Below, in pieces: positions 50,111 to 62,490 of a DNA stretch of 64,000 nucleotides. The stretch comes from Piper betle (lineage: Eukaryota; Streptophyta; Magnoliopsida; Piperales; Piperaceae). The stretch spans positions 372,001 to 436,000 of the forward strand of contig JAURVB010013801.1 of NCBI GenBank assembly GCA_033002965.1. Reading direction: 5' to 3'. Numbering within the stretch: position 1 is the stretch's first letter; every line of letters starts with the position of its first letter. Below the pieces are notes generated by a model that saw only the letters and a program-made list of their open reading frames with translations, had not been told where the DNA came from and did not search any database. Position numbers and translations under genes: made by a program.

Positions 50111-50248
50111 TCAGAGTTCAGAATTCAGAATTGCTCGGATGGCAGCTTCACGTTGATAATCCCATTCCCTGACATTCTTTCCCATTGCTCTCAACTTTTT
50201 CACAGCTTGGATGGCAACATGTGATTCGGCATTTGATCGGGCTTTTTG
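50111..50248 (-). other. Open C-terminal-like exon of unknown identity
   Basis: Minus-strand frame of 45 codons, KARSNAESHVAIQAVKKLRA then MGKNVREWDYQREAAIRAIL and a short end to TGA. The even, charged, helix-like composition looks like protein. A weak acceptor (AAAG) precedes it and no upstream exon was found before the OVATE gene on the other strand. I cannot name the family; a gene remnant is likely. Confidence 0.25.
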
Positions 50249-50683
50249 CTTTCATAATAGAATTGAGCCTATTTCAATTCTATAACTTCTGCATGTCATG
50301 ATAAGAATAATGTTAGCACATATATGCACTACCTTGAATTCAATAGCTTGCATAAATCTTATGCGTTTCGGCCTTAAGTTCTTAAGAAACATATAAATGG
50401 GAATTAGCAATGGCTTGAATTCCATATCATGATAAAAAATGGGCGTGCAGTGTAATTCATCATCTTTACCTACTAACGCAAATCATAATTCATCACTCCC
50501 CTTCATCGCACACCATATCAATGTTTAATTACCACATTTTCAACCGTTCATACTTCCAAGTTACACATCCTTTTGTCTTCTCCAAACTATTTTAAACTGT
50601 TTGTATTTGTTTAATCTCTTAAAAAACGCATATTATATCTCTTTCTGGACTCAGTATCCTCGGTCTTACATGAAACAACTGCA

Positions 50684-50692
50684 TATATAAAA
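50684..50692 (+). promoter_or_regulatory. TATA box of the OVATE family gene
   Basis: TATATAAAA lies about 80 bases before the ATG at 50773, a normal distance for a short 5' UTR. Confidence 0.55.
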
Positions 50693-50772
50693 GCATGCAA
50701 AGGCGCTCATTTCACCGTTCAAATAAACACCACTTTTCTGCAACTGATCCTCTCCTCCACTCCTCCACGGCC

Positions 50773-51572
50773 ATGGACAAGAAACTCAAACTGGGAATAC
50801 CTCGTATCTTTCGCATTCCCTTCTTCTCCTGCCGCCATCGCGACGTCCCGGATCTCGCCCAGGAGCCCGTCTTCGTCTCCCACCATCTTCCCAAGTCCCA
50901 TGCTCGGCCGAGGAGGTCCTTGATGACATTTTTCATGGAGGAGATTGTTGCTCATCAGAACCCAATAGGGAAGGTGAAGGCAGAGAGAGGATAACTCCTA
51001 ATTCTCCCCTTTCTTCCATCATCAATCCATCTGAGACAGAGAAGCAGAGTAATCAGAGGAGGAGGATGCTGGTCGGGAAGAGGAGGAAGAAGAGAAGAGC
51101 GTCTGCTAAAAGCAGAGAAGCTGTTCTGGAACTCGCCAATGCCATCACAAGCAACTCCTCCTCCGGCGATAGCTACCATTTCTTTACCAGCTCCGACGAG
51201 GAGAAGCACTTCGGAAAAGACCAAGAAGAAGAAGCCTTCGTCTTTACTTCATTGAGCTCCGACTCTTCCGCCACCATGAGAAGGAAATCAGCACGGCCAA
51301 GAAGGAAAGGAAGCAGCTCAAGAAGAGACGAGGCGAACTCCCAGCTGGTGGAAGTGGATCAGAGCGTGGCAGTGGTGAAGCACTCGAGTGACCCGTACGC
51401 CGATTTCAGAGTTTCAATGGCGGAGATGATAATAGAGAAGCAGATATTTGGTGCCCTGGAGTTGGAGAAGCTCCTGGACTGCTTTCTTGCTCTGAATGCT
51501 CCCTGCCACAGACAAGTGATTGTGGAGGCGTTTGAGGAAATCTGTGAAACTCTGTTCTGCGATTGGTCTTAG
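50773..51572 (+). CDS. OVATE family protein (transcriptional repressor)
   Basis: Single exon, about 266 residues once one frame break is allowed. The N-terminus MDKKLKLGIPRIFRIPFFSC fits the OFP start; the middle has basic, nuclear-signal-like runs (GKRRKKRR, ARPRRKGSSSRR); the C-terminus is a complete OVATE domain, DPYADFRVSMAEMIIEKQIF through LEKLLDCFLALN to VEAFEEICETLF. OFPs repress transcription and partner with homeodomain (KNOX/BELL) proteins, controlling organ shape and wall formation. The frame breaks near 50905-50907 by one missing base: before it the start frame is open, after it the frame continues as AEEVLDDIFHGGDCCSSEP. Intronless structure is typical. A TATA box lies upstream. 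Confidence 0.82.
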
Positions 51573-54500
51573 CTTAGTTTCAGCTTGAAGCTAACTTTGT
51601 TCTCGTTTAGTTGTGTTTGATTATTGTTTTTTGGGTATTGTACAATAATCGGATCAACTAACATCAATGTAATGATATGATCAGCTTGCTTGGCAACATT
51701 TTTGTTATTTGTGATGTATTGATATGTATGAGAAATGCAATTGGATTATGAGTTTCTGAGTGGTTCTCTTTTCAAAATGATTAAACAAAAAGAGAGACAA
51801 AAGATTCCTCAAAAACTACTAAAAAAGTTGTTTTGTTTCATTGTATTTGTGCTCGCAGATGATCATTTCAAATTGAGACGGAAGTACTATTGATCTTCAC
51901 CGATAGTATTACACTTCATTGGAGTCGCTGTAATTACTGTGAATATAGTAAAAATGACTGGTTGGGAAGATCACTGGGTGTATTGTTAAACCACGTCAGT
52001 TCTTTACATTTTTAAGATTTTAATGATGCATATAATGAAATTTGAAAACTGACACTAATGATATTTAATAAGTGATAATTTGTTTGTAGCTGATTTATAG
52101 AGGGGATAGAGTTCGACACTTGCTTATTCTATAAGTTTGCAAACTATATATGTAACAGCTTGGAGCATTATCACACTGACTCGTTAAAAAAATGAATATA
52201 TGAATATTTTATAATATTATGAAAATGAAGTCAAAACACGTTAGCATGAGGTTAATTTATCTATGTGTCTCTGCAGTCCTTTTGTGATAATCTTTTACCA
52301 AATAAATAATTGCATCTACAGTTTTTTTTAGTAAAGGGATGTACCGAAGGTCAAACATGGCCTTGCAAAGCATTTCTTCTTCAGAAAACAAGTAAGATAT
52401 CAGCGACAAAGATGCTGCAACTAATGGGGATTAGGTAGCTGGGTTTGTCTCGCTTGACACTTTAAAAGTCTTGGAATAAATAAACAAGTAGCTACTCCAA
52501 TTATATATTGTCTCGTTGTTATCTTTTTTATATACAGATCAGCAATATTGTCCCATTGTTGATCATCTCAAAATTAGAATACTGTCATCTGAGTACAACA
52601 ATCAACTTGATGGATCTTAAGCTCATATCAGTTTGAAATGCAACAGCTAGGTGAGTTTGATCTAATTGATACGAATGAAACATAAATTAAAAAACATTTT
52701 AATTGGTCTAATATTAATAAATAATATGCATGTAATTTCATTTTTAGAAAAAAGTTGTCTATGTGTAACATATTTTTATGCCAAGAATTATCATAGTTTC
52801 CTGCCAATAATCCTTATTTTTGTTAAAAAAAATTCTTCATTTTTTCTATATCACGCACACAAAAAATATATTAAAAGAATGGCTCATTAATCTTCAACTT
52901 TGAGTAACGCCTGTCCTTAATTGAACTGACTTCAAGCTTGAACTAGTTCAATATTGTATTGCTTATACTTGTTTTAGTATGACTTGCACTAATATTTTAA
53001 GAATCGATTAGACATCTCAACTTGCCATAATATTAAATTTAATAATTAATATTAACAAACATCAAAGCTTTATATTTTTATTGAAATGAATACTAAGTTT
53101 CGGTTTTATCAAATTTATTGAGACGATTAAGTATAGATTTCTATAAGATATAATATTTTGTACAAAATATTAAGCTTCAAGTCAAACTGATGAGTAAATA
53201 TAAGTTGACTTTAAATCGATTTTGAAAAGAATTTTTTTATTAAATTGTGTGTAAGAATGAAAATAAGTTTAATTGAATTTTGAACAACCTTATTTACAGC
53301 AAGTATTGTCTCGACGTGAATGGAACAATGAAAGCCGTAGATTCTTTGGTTTATCGAGGAGCAGAAGAAGAAAGATAGCAAGCAGATGAAGTAAATAAGG
53401 GATTGGAATGTGACGATGGATGGGGCAGAGGAATGAAAACCCAGTTTCCAATTTCATCAGAAGGCTTGAGCTACTTGACAACAGCGAGAGCTGCCATGAG
53501 AGCGCTGTTTCATAGCATATACAAAGAGAAAATGCCTTCTCTTTATCAATCTCTTTCTCGATATATATAATCCCACGTCTGGGCTGTTTCTTTCTCCATA
53601 TGATCCCATCCTTTTTTGAAAGAGAATGTTCTGGGACGCAGGTCTTAACAGCTTTTTAGATGGGATGGATTGATCAAAACGTTTTGATATGTACATCACC
53701 TTTCACTCGCTAGTTGACAGATTATTAAGTAGTTTATGTGTTGAGGTTATTTTTCATGGGTGAGCAGTTCAAGTTTGTAACAATTCGTCTCCGGGCAGCA
53801 ACGTTCGTTGCCGTGCATACAACGTTTATGGTTGTTGGTGGCTTTGCTCTACTGTGACGTCGGGTCGACTTTGCATGGCAATGTTGTGCTACACGGTAAC
53901 ATGAAGCAAACCAGGTGTTCGCCAAAACAATGGGTAATGGAGTTTTTGGAGATATTAGAATTTCTTCGACAAGAGGTGATCACCGATGAGGTTGTCTGTG
54001 TATACGGAGATTTTGGGTGGCTAGCCACTATCGTAAACGACCCTCTTTTGGTAATTTCATGATACTTTCTTGGCAATTGTCTACCTATTGGGAGGAAGAA
54101 CTATATAAGTGGCCATGCACCATAAACAAAATAAGCATGCAGACGCAAAAATGACTGGGGGTAAGAGATGATTATTATGTTATAACATATAAAGGGATTT
54201 AGCAAGTGCTCTCAAACACATGATAGCCAGGTACTCAAGATTGGCCACCACAAGATTAGTGGAGTTAAGTACATCAATATGAAATTAAAAATTACAAGCA
54301 ACTAAACTCTACTAATTACGGTCATGTGAATCAATGAAAGAGCCATTAGAGTAGGCTGTAGCATTCCGTTCCTACAAGAGGAGAATTCAATAGAGTGTTT
54401 AAAGTCAGCAAAGATTAAGAAGATTGACACAAAAATAAATTTCATTTACATTGAAAACTCCACAATATAATTGCTAGATATTAAGGGAGAAGGAGTGGGA

Positions 54501-57454
54501 ACAACAGAACCTATGATTGCAACGTACTTATATAGAACCCTAAATGATTCATTAGGTAGGATGGCGGGGAGCCAATCCATTTTTTTTAGATATCATAAAT
54601 TTATCTTAAAAATGTAGCGTATAAAAAAGTTAATATCTGGCCATGAAGAATAATTGCCTATTTTTTGTTTGATCGAGTCAATCTACTCTTATTGATAAAA
54701 GGGAAACTCAATACTTATTTGAGATTAAAAGCAGTAAATTTGCCATTTAAATAATTTTTTTAAAAACAAATTAGCCAAAAAAAATACAAAAAAATTAAAT
54801 ATACTCCAAATGGCATCGTGGTTGAATGTCACTAACCTCAATGAAAAATAATAATAATATCTTTTACAATACATGGTTACAAGAGTTTCTAGTCCCAAGT
54901 TCTAATTTCTAACTAATAAAAGTTTGTCTGATTAGCTTGAAGAAAAACATAATAAAAAAAATGAAATAATTATAATTTATATTTTCATTCAAATATAATA
55001 TATTTGTAAAATCAATCATAGTTTATATTTAAAATATTAAATTATTATAATATATCTCATTATTCAATAAAAATTTATATATAAAATTCAAACTTATCAA
55101 AGTATGACACAACATCTCGTTTAGAACAAACAAGGCGAGATGCCTTGTTGCAGTGGGCCCGAATGGTGTATGAACTTGATCTTTTGCGGAGTGGACCTTG
55201 AATTTATTGATGGGCTGAAAGAGGTTTATGCCAAATGGGCTTGTCTTATAAGAATTTGTATTAAGGCCTGTATACGACATTGGTGGCCTAGGTGTTCAGG
55301 TCAACGATTTTGACACATTACCCATCTAAATGGCTGGCTGGGTTCAGATAAGATATGGTTTAAATAAAGCTGGTCTTGGATTCTGACTAATTTTATCCTT
55401 GTAATCTGAATTTATATAACTTATACATTGTATTTATTAATATCCAATCTAATTCAAATCAGTAAGACTACCTTTTTTCAATTAAAAAATATTGGTTCTG
55501 ATATTTTGGATTTAGTCGGATTTGATTTGGATATATAATCCATCCAACTAATAAATCAAATCATTATTAAATGCGCCATCGTTTAAAGGTACATCAATTT
55601 TAATCCAGGATTTTCAGAAAGTAGATCCAATTTTAATTTTTCTTAACGTTTCTTAATATCTAAATCTGCAACATCATCAAGGAATCAAAAAGAGCTGAGA
55701 TTCGAGAACTCCCTCACAACGAAAAATATAATCCAAGGCCTCTCGCCAAAAAAGGGTGTTCTTTCCACAACCGAATTGCTTATAGAACACACATTGGTCC
55801 TTTCTGGCAGAAACCCACCATTAACATCTCTTTTTCTTTGCCCTTCATCACTTGCCTTGCGATAAGGAGACACATTCTCCTTGCGGTGTATCTCTGATGC
55901 AATTTTGCACCTGGACTTGACAGATTCTGGACACATTGGATGACTGGTTGCGAATGATTGAATGCGGTCTCCGACGAGTTGATCAAGTGGCTGTCCCCGG
56001 CATGTGTGATGTGAATGAATATATGCACACTCCCTGCTTCCCATTGGAACACAACCGGATCTTCCCAATATTATTTGGTCGGACGTGGGTGGTTGAATTA
56101 ATGGCCATATTTTACAAAAAAAATTAAAAATTAATGGCCATATTTCATAGAGACGACACAATAATTTTAATCTTAATTTTTTACCCTCAAAATTTTAGGA
56201 ATGGACTCAACTTCGTGACTTCCCGTGTCAATTCCATGAATGACCTCCGATTGATAAATTTCATGTTGACCTCTCAAGTTTTCTTGAGTTCTACTAAATC
56301 AAATAAAAAAGTTTTTAAAACATATTAGTTTCTTTTTAATTTAGTTAAATTAATATTTCCAAGGAACATAGAGTTTTGAATTTTAAGTGTCAAAGAAAAT
56401 AACATTTTATAATTTAATATATATATTTGTTTGATGGATTGAAAACTTAATATAAATCATTCGGACTATTCGACTACATTGTGTAGCAAATCAAATCAAG
56501 TCAAAATTTCGAGTTTTTAACCTATAAATGATTGAAATAGTTGGTTATCCTAATCTTATTGGTTGGGGGCCTTTTGAGAATTTGCAGCCACTTTTTAGCT
56601 AGTTGTATTAATTCCTCTTGAACAAACAAATATGCCATACTGAACGAAAATTAGCTACAGAGCTAAATTATAAGGCTTTGTTATACGATCCAATCATATT
56701 AAAAAGTAATAGTTGTTATTTATTTATAAAGGAGAGTTAAAAAAATTTGTATGAGAATCATTGTTACTACATTATTGGGTCAATCTTCGATAAAAAGTTA
56801 ATATTTATTCTAATGTTATAAAAATCAGATCAATTTTACTTAGAGAAGAATAAAGAAAAGAACAAGAAAAACAAAGAATTAATCATAATTAGAAAAGTAC
56901 TTCCATAAAATCCAGTTGTACTTCACACTACATACTAATTGAAAAACTCGGGTCTTCATTGCCTTAATCGGGTCCACATGAACATGGCTGATGTTTAGCT
57001 TGATCCAGCCCGTAGAAACAACCACCTTACTACGGGATTAAGAGAAGTTAGTTGCATAAAAATGAAGGTTCTTAGCGGTGGATATCTGTGGACATGTTAC
57101 AGCTATATACAATTTCTTTAATTTTTTTCTGATAATCCAACAAGGGCAAGCAATACAAAACATCAGGAGTCAAGATTGACGAAAGACATGAAAGGAAAAA
57201 AGTTTTTCTTAACACTTAAAAGCTATGTCGCTGAAGTAAATGCCTGGTTTCACTTGTTAGGATTAGAAGCTATTGATGGTATAGTTAAGGTAGTTCCGAC
57301 ATGGACAGGTTCCTCAAGGTTTTGCTTTTGTCATTGTCGTAGCCATATGCATGCTTATGGTTTCCAAGTTGTGGGAAGCACTTGGGTTTCTTGGACATCA
57401 CCGCCATCATTCCACTGTATAAAACTACTCATTCTCTTTGCTCTTTCTTAAAGT
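51573..57454. other. Long intergenic region
   Basis: AT-rich, with no supported gene. A TATA-like tract near 53565 on the minus strand precedes short frames at 53290-53500 without domains. The minus frame 56161-55685 (158 codons) overlaps a plus frame, matches nothing recognisable and lacks splice or promoter support. The plus frame at 57176-57451 is also unidentified. No tRNA-like fold was noticed. Confidence 0.5.
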
Positions 57455-59620
57455 TCATGACAGCCTGTGTTTTGAATCAGGAAAGAAGGCCATGAAGAGG
57501 GCAAGGGCTGGCTGCCTTTCGCCCTCCATGAGGTCTCCAATGTCTTGTGCAATTCTCTTGGCATCCATGGAGGTCCCAAGTAGGCCTCTTTTGGTGAAGC
57601 CCACTGCATAGAGGCCATTCTTCCCCTTCCACCCATCAGGAAAGGGGCTCCTTGGGAACCCATCTTTCTTGGAGAAAAATTCCCTTTCCTGCAATTAAGT
57701 ATCATACATCAGCAATAAATAACAAGAAGTTGTGTTAAATTGTACTTGATTTCTTATTACTAAAATAGTTGAAAAATAAATACTGAAACATATGATTAAT
57801 TAACATTAGCCAAGCGGGCACATTGCTTTTGTAACCAGTTGCTAGAATCAAAGCATCAAACTTTTCTTTTCTTCCATCCACAAACTCAACCACATTGTCC
57901 CTAGCTAGTTTCTTGATCCCAGGGAAAACCTGCTTCAAATGTTTGAATGTGTGACATCATTATCACCTAAGAATAAACTGGCATATTTCTATGCGCGAAA
58001 AAGGGGAAATGCATAATGATCTTAAGTCACAAATAAATTACAGAAAAAATAGCATTACCAATAGCTAATATTACTAGGTCCGCAAAATTTAGTGGAAAGA
58101 TTACCAACCTTGATGTCTCCAGCCCTAATCCTTGCTAGTGTCCCGGCGTCAAGCACAGGTGTCCTGCCAGTGATGCCTTTGAGTTGGAGAGGGCCAAGAC
58201 AAGGCCGGCGAAGCCCAAGACTGGCCGTGTCGCCCAGCATTAACCTGGACATGAGCACCAAAAATTGGTCCACCAACTTTATAGGCAGCCAATTGAGCAA
58301 CACTCTGGACAGCCCAAATGTGGATGTTCCCAGCATCTCCCTTGGCAAAATGTGGACCTAAAATTAATCAGACGTCAAAGGATCAGGAGTTATCTTAATT
58401 ACTGTTTTTTTCCCATGTTGCATCATGCAATAAATTGCTCGGATTCTGTCACTATAAATTACTCAGGGATGAAATGTCAGCAAAAGCAGCTTAGTGGCGC
58501 ATGCAAACTAATTAACCAAAACTTAAACATGACTCAAATGAATGAATTATAGCTTCAAACTAAATAGAATCTAGAATCCGCATAAACTCGTAAAAAAATT
58601 GCAATTAATCAAAACTACTTTATATAGTGGGCTGGGAACACAATGCTCTATCTGGTCACAAATGACAAAAACAGATGCCCATGTTGACACCGACCTCTTT
58701 ATAATGGCTTGGTGGCACGATAATAAACAAGTATTAGTGGAGTTAAAAAGCCATTAATGTTATAAAATGTCATTTCTAACTCAATCCGCCTTTGTTTTGT
58801 TTGAGCCCACAATGCATAAGCATTAAACAAAAGTCAAGGGGGACGTCAAAGCGTTAACAAGAACCCAATCTTATCATAAACTTGTGAAGACGACAATGAG
58901 CAAATATTGGCCGACTTAAAAACAATTAATCCAAGCAAAATGACACGAAAATATTGATATGGTGCTTACAGAATCTCTAACAACGACTGATGGAAGGGCA
59001 TTATGGTTGCAGAGGTCCAAGCTCACTTCCATGCCGGAATTACCACAACCCACCACAAGAACCCTCTTACCATGGAACTCCTCCCCACTCCTATAAGAGC
59101 TTGTGTGCACAATATCTCCTGCAAACTCTCCCATCCCTTCTATCTCCGGCACCACCGCCTCTGCATTCTCTCCGGTGGCCACCACCAGCCACCTGCAAAG
59201 ATACTCCCTCCTCTCCACCACTTCCTTCTTCACCCATCGAGCCCTCACTCTCCACAACCCCAGCTTTTGATCATACTCTGCCCTGTCTACTGCCTCATTG
59301 AATGCCGGGCAGAGGTTGAACCTCTGTGCATATTCTTCAAGGTAGGATATGAACTGCTGCTTACTTGGGTAGGTGGGAAAATGGTCTGGGAAGGCCATGA
59401 GAGGTAGCTCACAAAAATGCTTAGGAAGGTGAAGGCATAGGCGATCATATGTCTTGAGTTGCCACAAGGAAGCTATGCAGCAGCTCCTCTCAATGATCTG
59501 ACTAGGCACACCTCTCTCTTTTAGACAGGCGGCGACGGCAAGCCCTGAGGGTCCGGCGCCGACGATGACCGCCCCCGCACCCAAGTCACCGCAGCCGGCA
59601 TGCCATAGCCGGCAGACCAT
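57455..59620 (-). CDS. YUCCA-type flavin-containing monooxygenase (auxin biosynthesis)
   Basis: Four exons: 59620-58970, 58357-58109, 57929-57805, 57688-57455; about 419 residues, the usual length. YUCCA enzymes convert indole-3-pyruvate to indole-3-acetic acid with FAD, NADPH and oxygen. Seen: FAD-binding [11 protein letters not shown] (about residues 18-28), the linker [21 protein letters not shown]-binding [27 protein letters not shown], and the C-terminal [20 protein letters not shown]. Sequence near [19 protein letters not shown] suggests the YUC2/YUC6 branch. Exon 4 lacks one base: the T-run corresponding to 57675-57679 has five where six would keep [15 protein letters not shown] in frame; introns are otherwise canonical. 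The start at 59620 is the first suitable ATG and gives a short lead before the FAD motif. A TATA-like TAATATATA lies about 110 bases upstream. Confidence 0.9.
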
Positions 59621-61256
59621 GTATCATGGGCACATTTGCCTTCGACTTCTCTCGAGCAGTCCATGCAGCAACAGAGAAGAGCTCATGCAAACAAAAGAGT
59701 ATTTTGGCGGTTATGCATTTTGTATGTGCATATATATTAGCTACAGATTTGGTGTATGGTTTGATCTGATTAATGGACTTGGATGGACAAGCCTTATTCT
59801 AGTGTAGAAGCAGGGGCCACAGTTTGAGAGGAGAGATAGAAGTAAATACATAGTGGTGTTATTATTCAATTTATTATAAACTACATATATAATAGCTAGC
59901 AATATCAGCCATTGTTCATATTTAACTTGGTGTTTTACATTTTAGGAGATCACAAGTGATCACTTCAACATATGGTTAGTGGGAGTGGTAGTGGGCCGAC
60001 TCATTGCTTGCTATATATTATTTCTTAAGAGCCCCAAGTGCTCATGAGTCAACGAGTTGTATTGATCATCTTTCACATTTGAGTTTCGAAGTTAGAGACG
60101 GAATCTGAGAGACAGATGCAGGGATCCAATCAGATCCTGAACAAACGATTTTATTGTTATTAGCAGAGGTAAAGGGTTAGATGCCGGAATTTCCCTATAG
60201 ATGGTTAAGTTTCAAGTTTTCAACTCAAATATTTCAACTCAGATTTTATTGTTTCAAGTTTTCCCTCCATTTGATATAGGAGCGGAGAGGTTACATTAGA
60301 TTCCTAGTTTGAAAGACTACGGCACAATCTTGGACGGGCTATATTCCCTTGGAAAACATGTGGATTGGCAAAGCAGTAACCTAATTGATCCTCTGTGTGA
60401 CTGCATTTTGATGTGGTGGACCTCAAAGAACACCCAATGAGCCAAATTGATCGTTCAAATAGAGTGGGAAGTCAAGTGGAGATTGACATGCCATGCCAAC
60501 TTGAAACTTCAAATGGGCAGCAAGTATATACCTTGTCTTATGATCACAGCTTGTCCGGCCCTCTAGCATTGGTCGAAATAACATATTCCAAGTGAACGCA
60601 ATTCCCTCCTATCAAGGAATCTTCAATCCTTTTTCATCGTGTCCTACCAATTACCAACTATATGCCCATACATATACATATATCTCTTTCTTGCGTAAGC
60701 CTCGACACTATCAACTTACTGCAGAGACGTTTACATATACAAAGCTGCTTCCTATGATTTGATTAGCAGCAATATATCCATAAGATGTTAAATCATTGCA
60801 TCATCATTTAAGATATTTAGTCACAGTGATTCTCTCGGACTTAGTGTTCCTGTTAATTGTTATTTTATGTTTTCGTCGCCTGATCAACGTAGGATGGAGC
60901 ATGGCCAAATGGAGTCGAATAGGGGTGACTCGATTTGTCAAGGGGGTACTGTACTACTTCCGAGTAGCATGCATGGACAGTAAAATTTGGAACCACCTAA
61001 TCTTCTGTACATGCTCAAGATGATAAAGGTATTGGAGCCGCAGCAAGATGTAAACTAGTATATATACTCTATAGCTAGGAGTGGCCAATGAGTGAGTAGA
61101 GCCCGGTTATACTTCGGTTGGCTTCGGCTTTTACATATTCGAGTTGGAGTCTAGCCTTGAACTACTTAGACTCAGATTAGCTTGAAGTAGTCACCATAAA
61201 CTATAAAAATAAAAATTACTTTTAATCTGTCGTGCATAGTGAAGACAGTTACAAAA
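59621..61256. other. YUCCA upstream region and spacer
   Basis: AT-rich with no supported gene. Frames at 60413-60595 (no ATG) and 60796-61023 lack domains. About 61080-61170 (GTGGCCAATGAGTGAGTAG and TTCGAGTTGGAGTC) again recalls the GAGTCGAG-type element. Confidence 0.45.
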
Positions 61257-61332
61257 TTGTTGAAACGTAGGGCATGAGCCGCTTTGTTCAAAATAATTAA
61301 TTATTATGGAAAGACTTAGTATATATATATAT

Positions 61333-61870
61333 GGGCAGCGCTACAGTGCGCTGCCCTACTTTGGCAACGCCAATGCGCTGCCTCGCGTGGGCCATCGGAT
61401 CAAGATCCGACGGCCCACAATCAAACCACCCAAACCCCCACCCCCACCCATTATTGGACCGGCCCGTCTACCCGTCCGCCGGACCAGCCCGACCCGCCGG
61501 ACCCGCCCTCCTGCCCGCGACCGCCCCACCCCTCCCGCCTGCGCCGCCCCACCGCGGCCTCGCCGCCTGCCGCCGCGGCCGGCTCGGGGGCCGCTGGCGC
61601 GGCGGCAGCGAGGGGCCGCGGCCGCAGGGCGCCGGCGGGGGACGAGGGTGGTCGACGGGCGGTGGGCGCGAGCGGGCGGCGGGCGGACGTGCGCGAGCGG
61701 GCGACGGGCGGACGGGCGGACGGGCGGACGGACGGTCGGCGGGTCTTGGGCGGGTCTGGCGGGTCTTGGGGCCTATCAAATCTGGGCCGCTGGATTGAAA
61801 TCCAACGGCCCAGATTTGGCGCCGCATGGTGGGCTGCCAAAAGGGCAGCCCACCATAAAATTTCTGTATA
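61333..61870. mobile_element. Hairpin-ended non-autonomous element in a (TA)n tract
   Basis: TA tracts at 61320-61332 and 61865-61885 border it. Left end: hairpin GGGCAGCGC/GCGCTGCCC (61333-61356), then a palindrome GTGGGCCATCGGATC/GATCCGACGGCCCAC (61387-61418). Right end: AAATCTGGGCC...GGCCCAGATTT (61778-61817) and ATGGTGGGCTGCC/GGCAGCCCACCAT (61826-61856). The core is CCG/CGG-rich, open in nearly all frames and not a gene. A related unit at 62341-62490 has the same flanking sequence with only a TA tract where the element sits here. Confidence 0.65.
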
Positions 61871-61896
61871 TATATATATATATACTTTACCCATAA

Positions 61897-62338
61897 ATTC
61901 CTTAGATGTGAGATGTGTTCTAAAACACCCACTCATGAGTAGCTCGTAGACTTGCTCATAAACTAATAGGTAGTCCCTTTTTCTCCGGAGGGTTTTATAA
62001 GGCTTTGGCCATGTACAAGGACACTTTTATTTTGTTTGACTTTTATTATGAATTTTCCATTATTTTGTTCGTAAAAATTTTTTTAGACATTTTTCTGCTT
62101 AATAGAGTGAGTGGGTTGGGCATTCCTTGGATGTGAGATATGTATTCTAAAACACCCATTGATGAGTAGCTCATAGACTAATGGGTAGTCCCTTTTTCTC
62201 TGAAGGGTTTTATATGACTTTGGTCATATACAACGACATTTTTATATTTTATTTTGAGTTTTATAATGAATTTTCCATTTTTTTGTCCGCAAAAATTTTT
62301 TAGACATTTTTCTGTTTAATAAAGTGAGTGGGTTGGGC
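61897..62338. repeat. Direct tandem duplication, period about 225 bases
   Basis: Copy 1 (61897-62121) and copy 2 (62122-62338) share phrases in order: ATTCCTTnGATGTGAGAT, TCTAAAACACCCA, GATGAGTAGCTC (copy 1 CATGAGTAGCTC), GGTAGTCCCTTTTTCTC, TAGACATTTTTCTG and GAGTGGGTTGGGC. Changes between copies are modest. Non-coding. Confidence 0.8.
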
Positions 62339-62340
62339 TT

Positions 62341-62490
62341 AGCTCTGATGTTTTATTGAAGTGTGGGGCACGAGCCTCTTTGCCCAAAATGACTAATCAC
62401 AATAAAATGGCTTACCTTTTATGTGTGTTTATATATATATATATATACCCATAAATTTCTTTAACGTGGGACATATGCTCTAACAAAAAT
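62341..62490. repeat. Related unit with unoccupied TA site
   Basis: TTGAAGTGTGGGGCACGAGC through (TA)n at about 62429-62446 to ACCCATAAATTTCTTTAACG parallels the two flanks of the element at 61333-61870 (TTGAAACGTAGGGCATGAGC ... ACCCATAAATTCCTTAGATG). It looks like the site without the insertion. Confidence 0.65.

Noticed and set aside
49818..50156. 112-codon plus frame
   Set aside because: No recognisable domain and partly opposite a better minus-strand candidate exon.
55685..56161. 158-codon minus frame
   Set aside because: No domain, overlaps a plus frame, no promoter or splice evidence.
61306..61949. Several long overlapping proline/arginine-rich frames
   Set aside because: Open in both strands and several phases because of CCG/CGG composition inside a hairpin-ended element; no domain or splice context.
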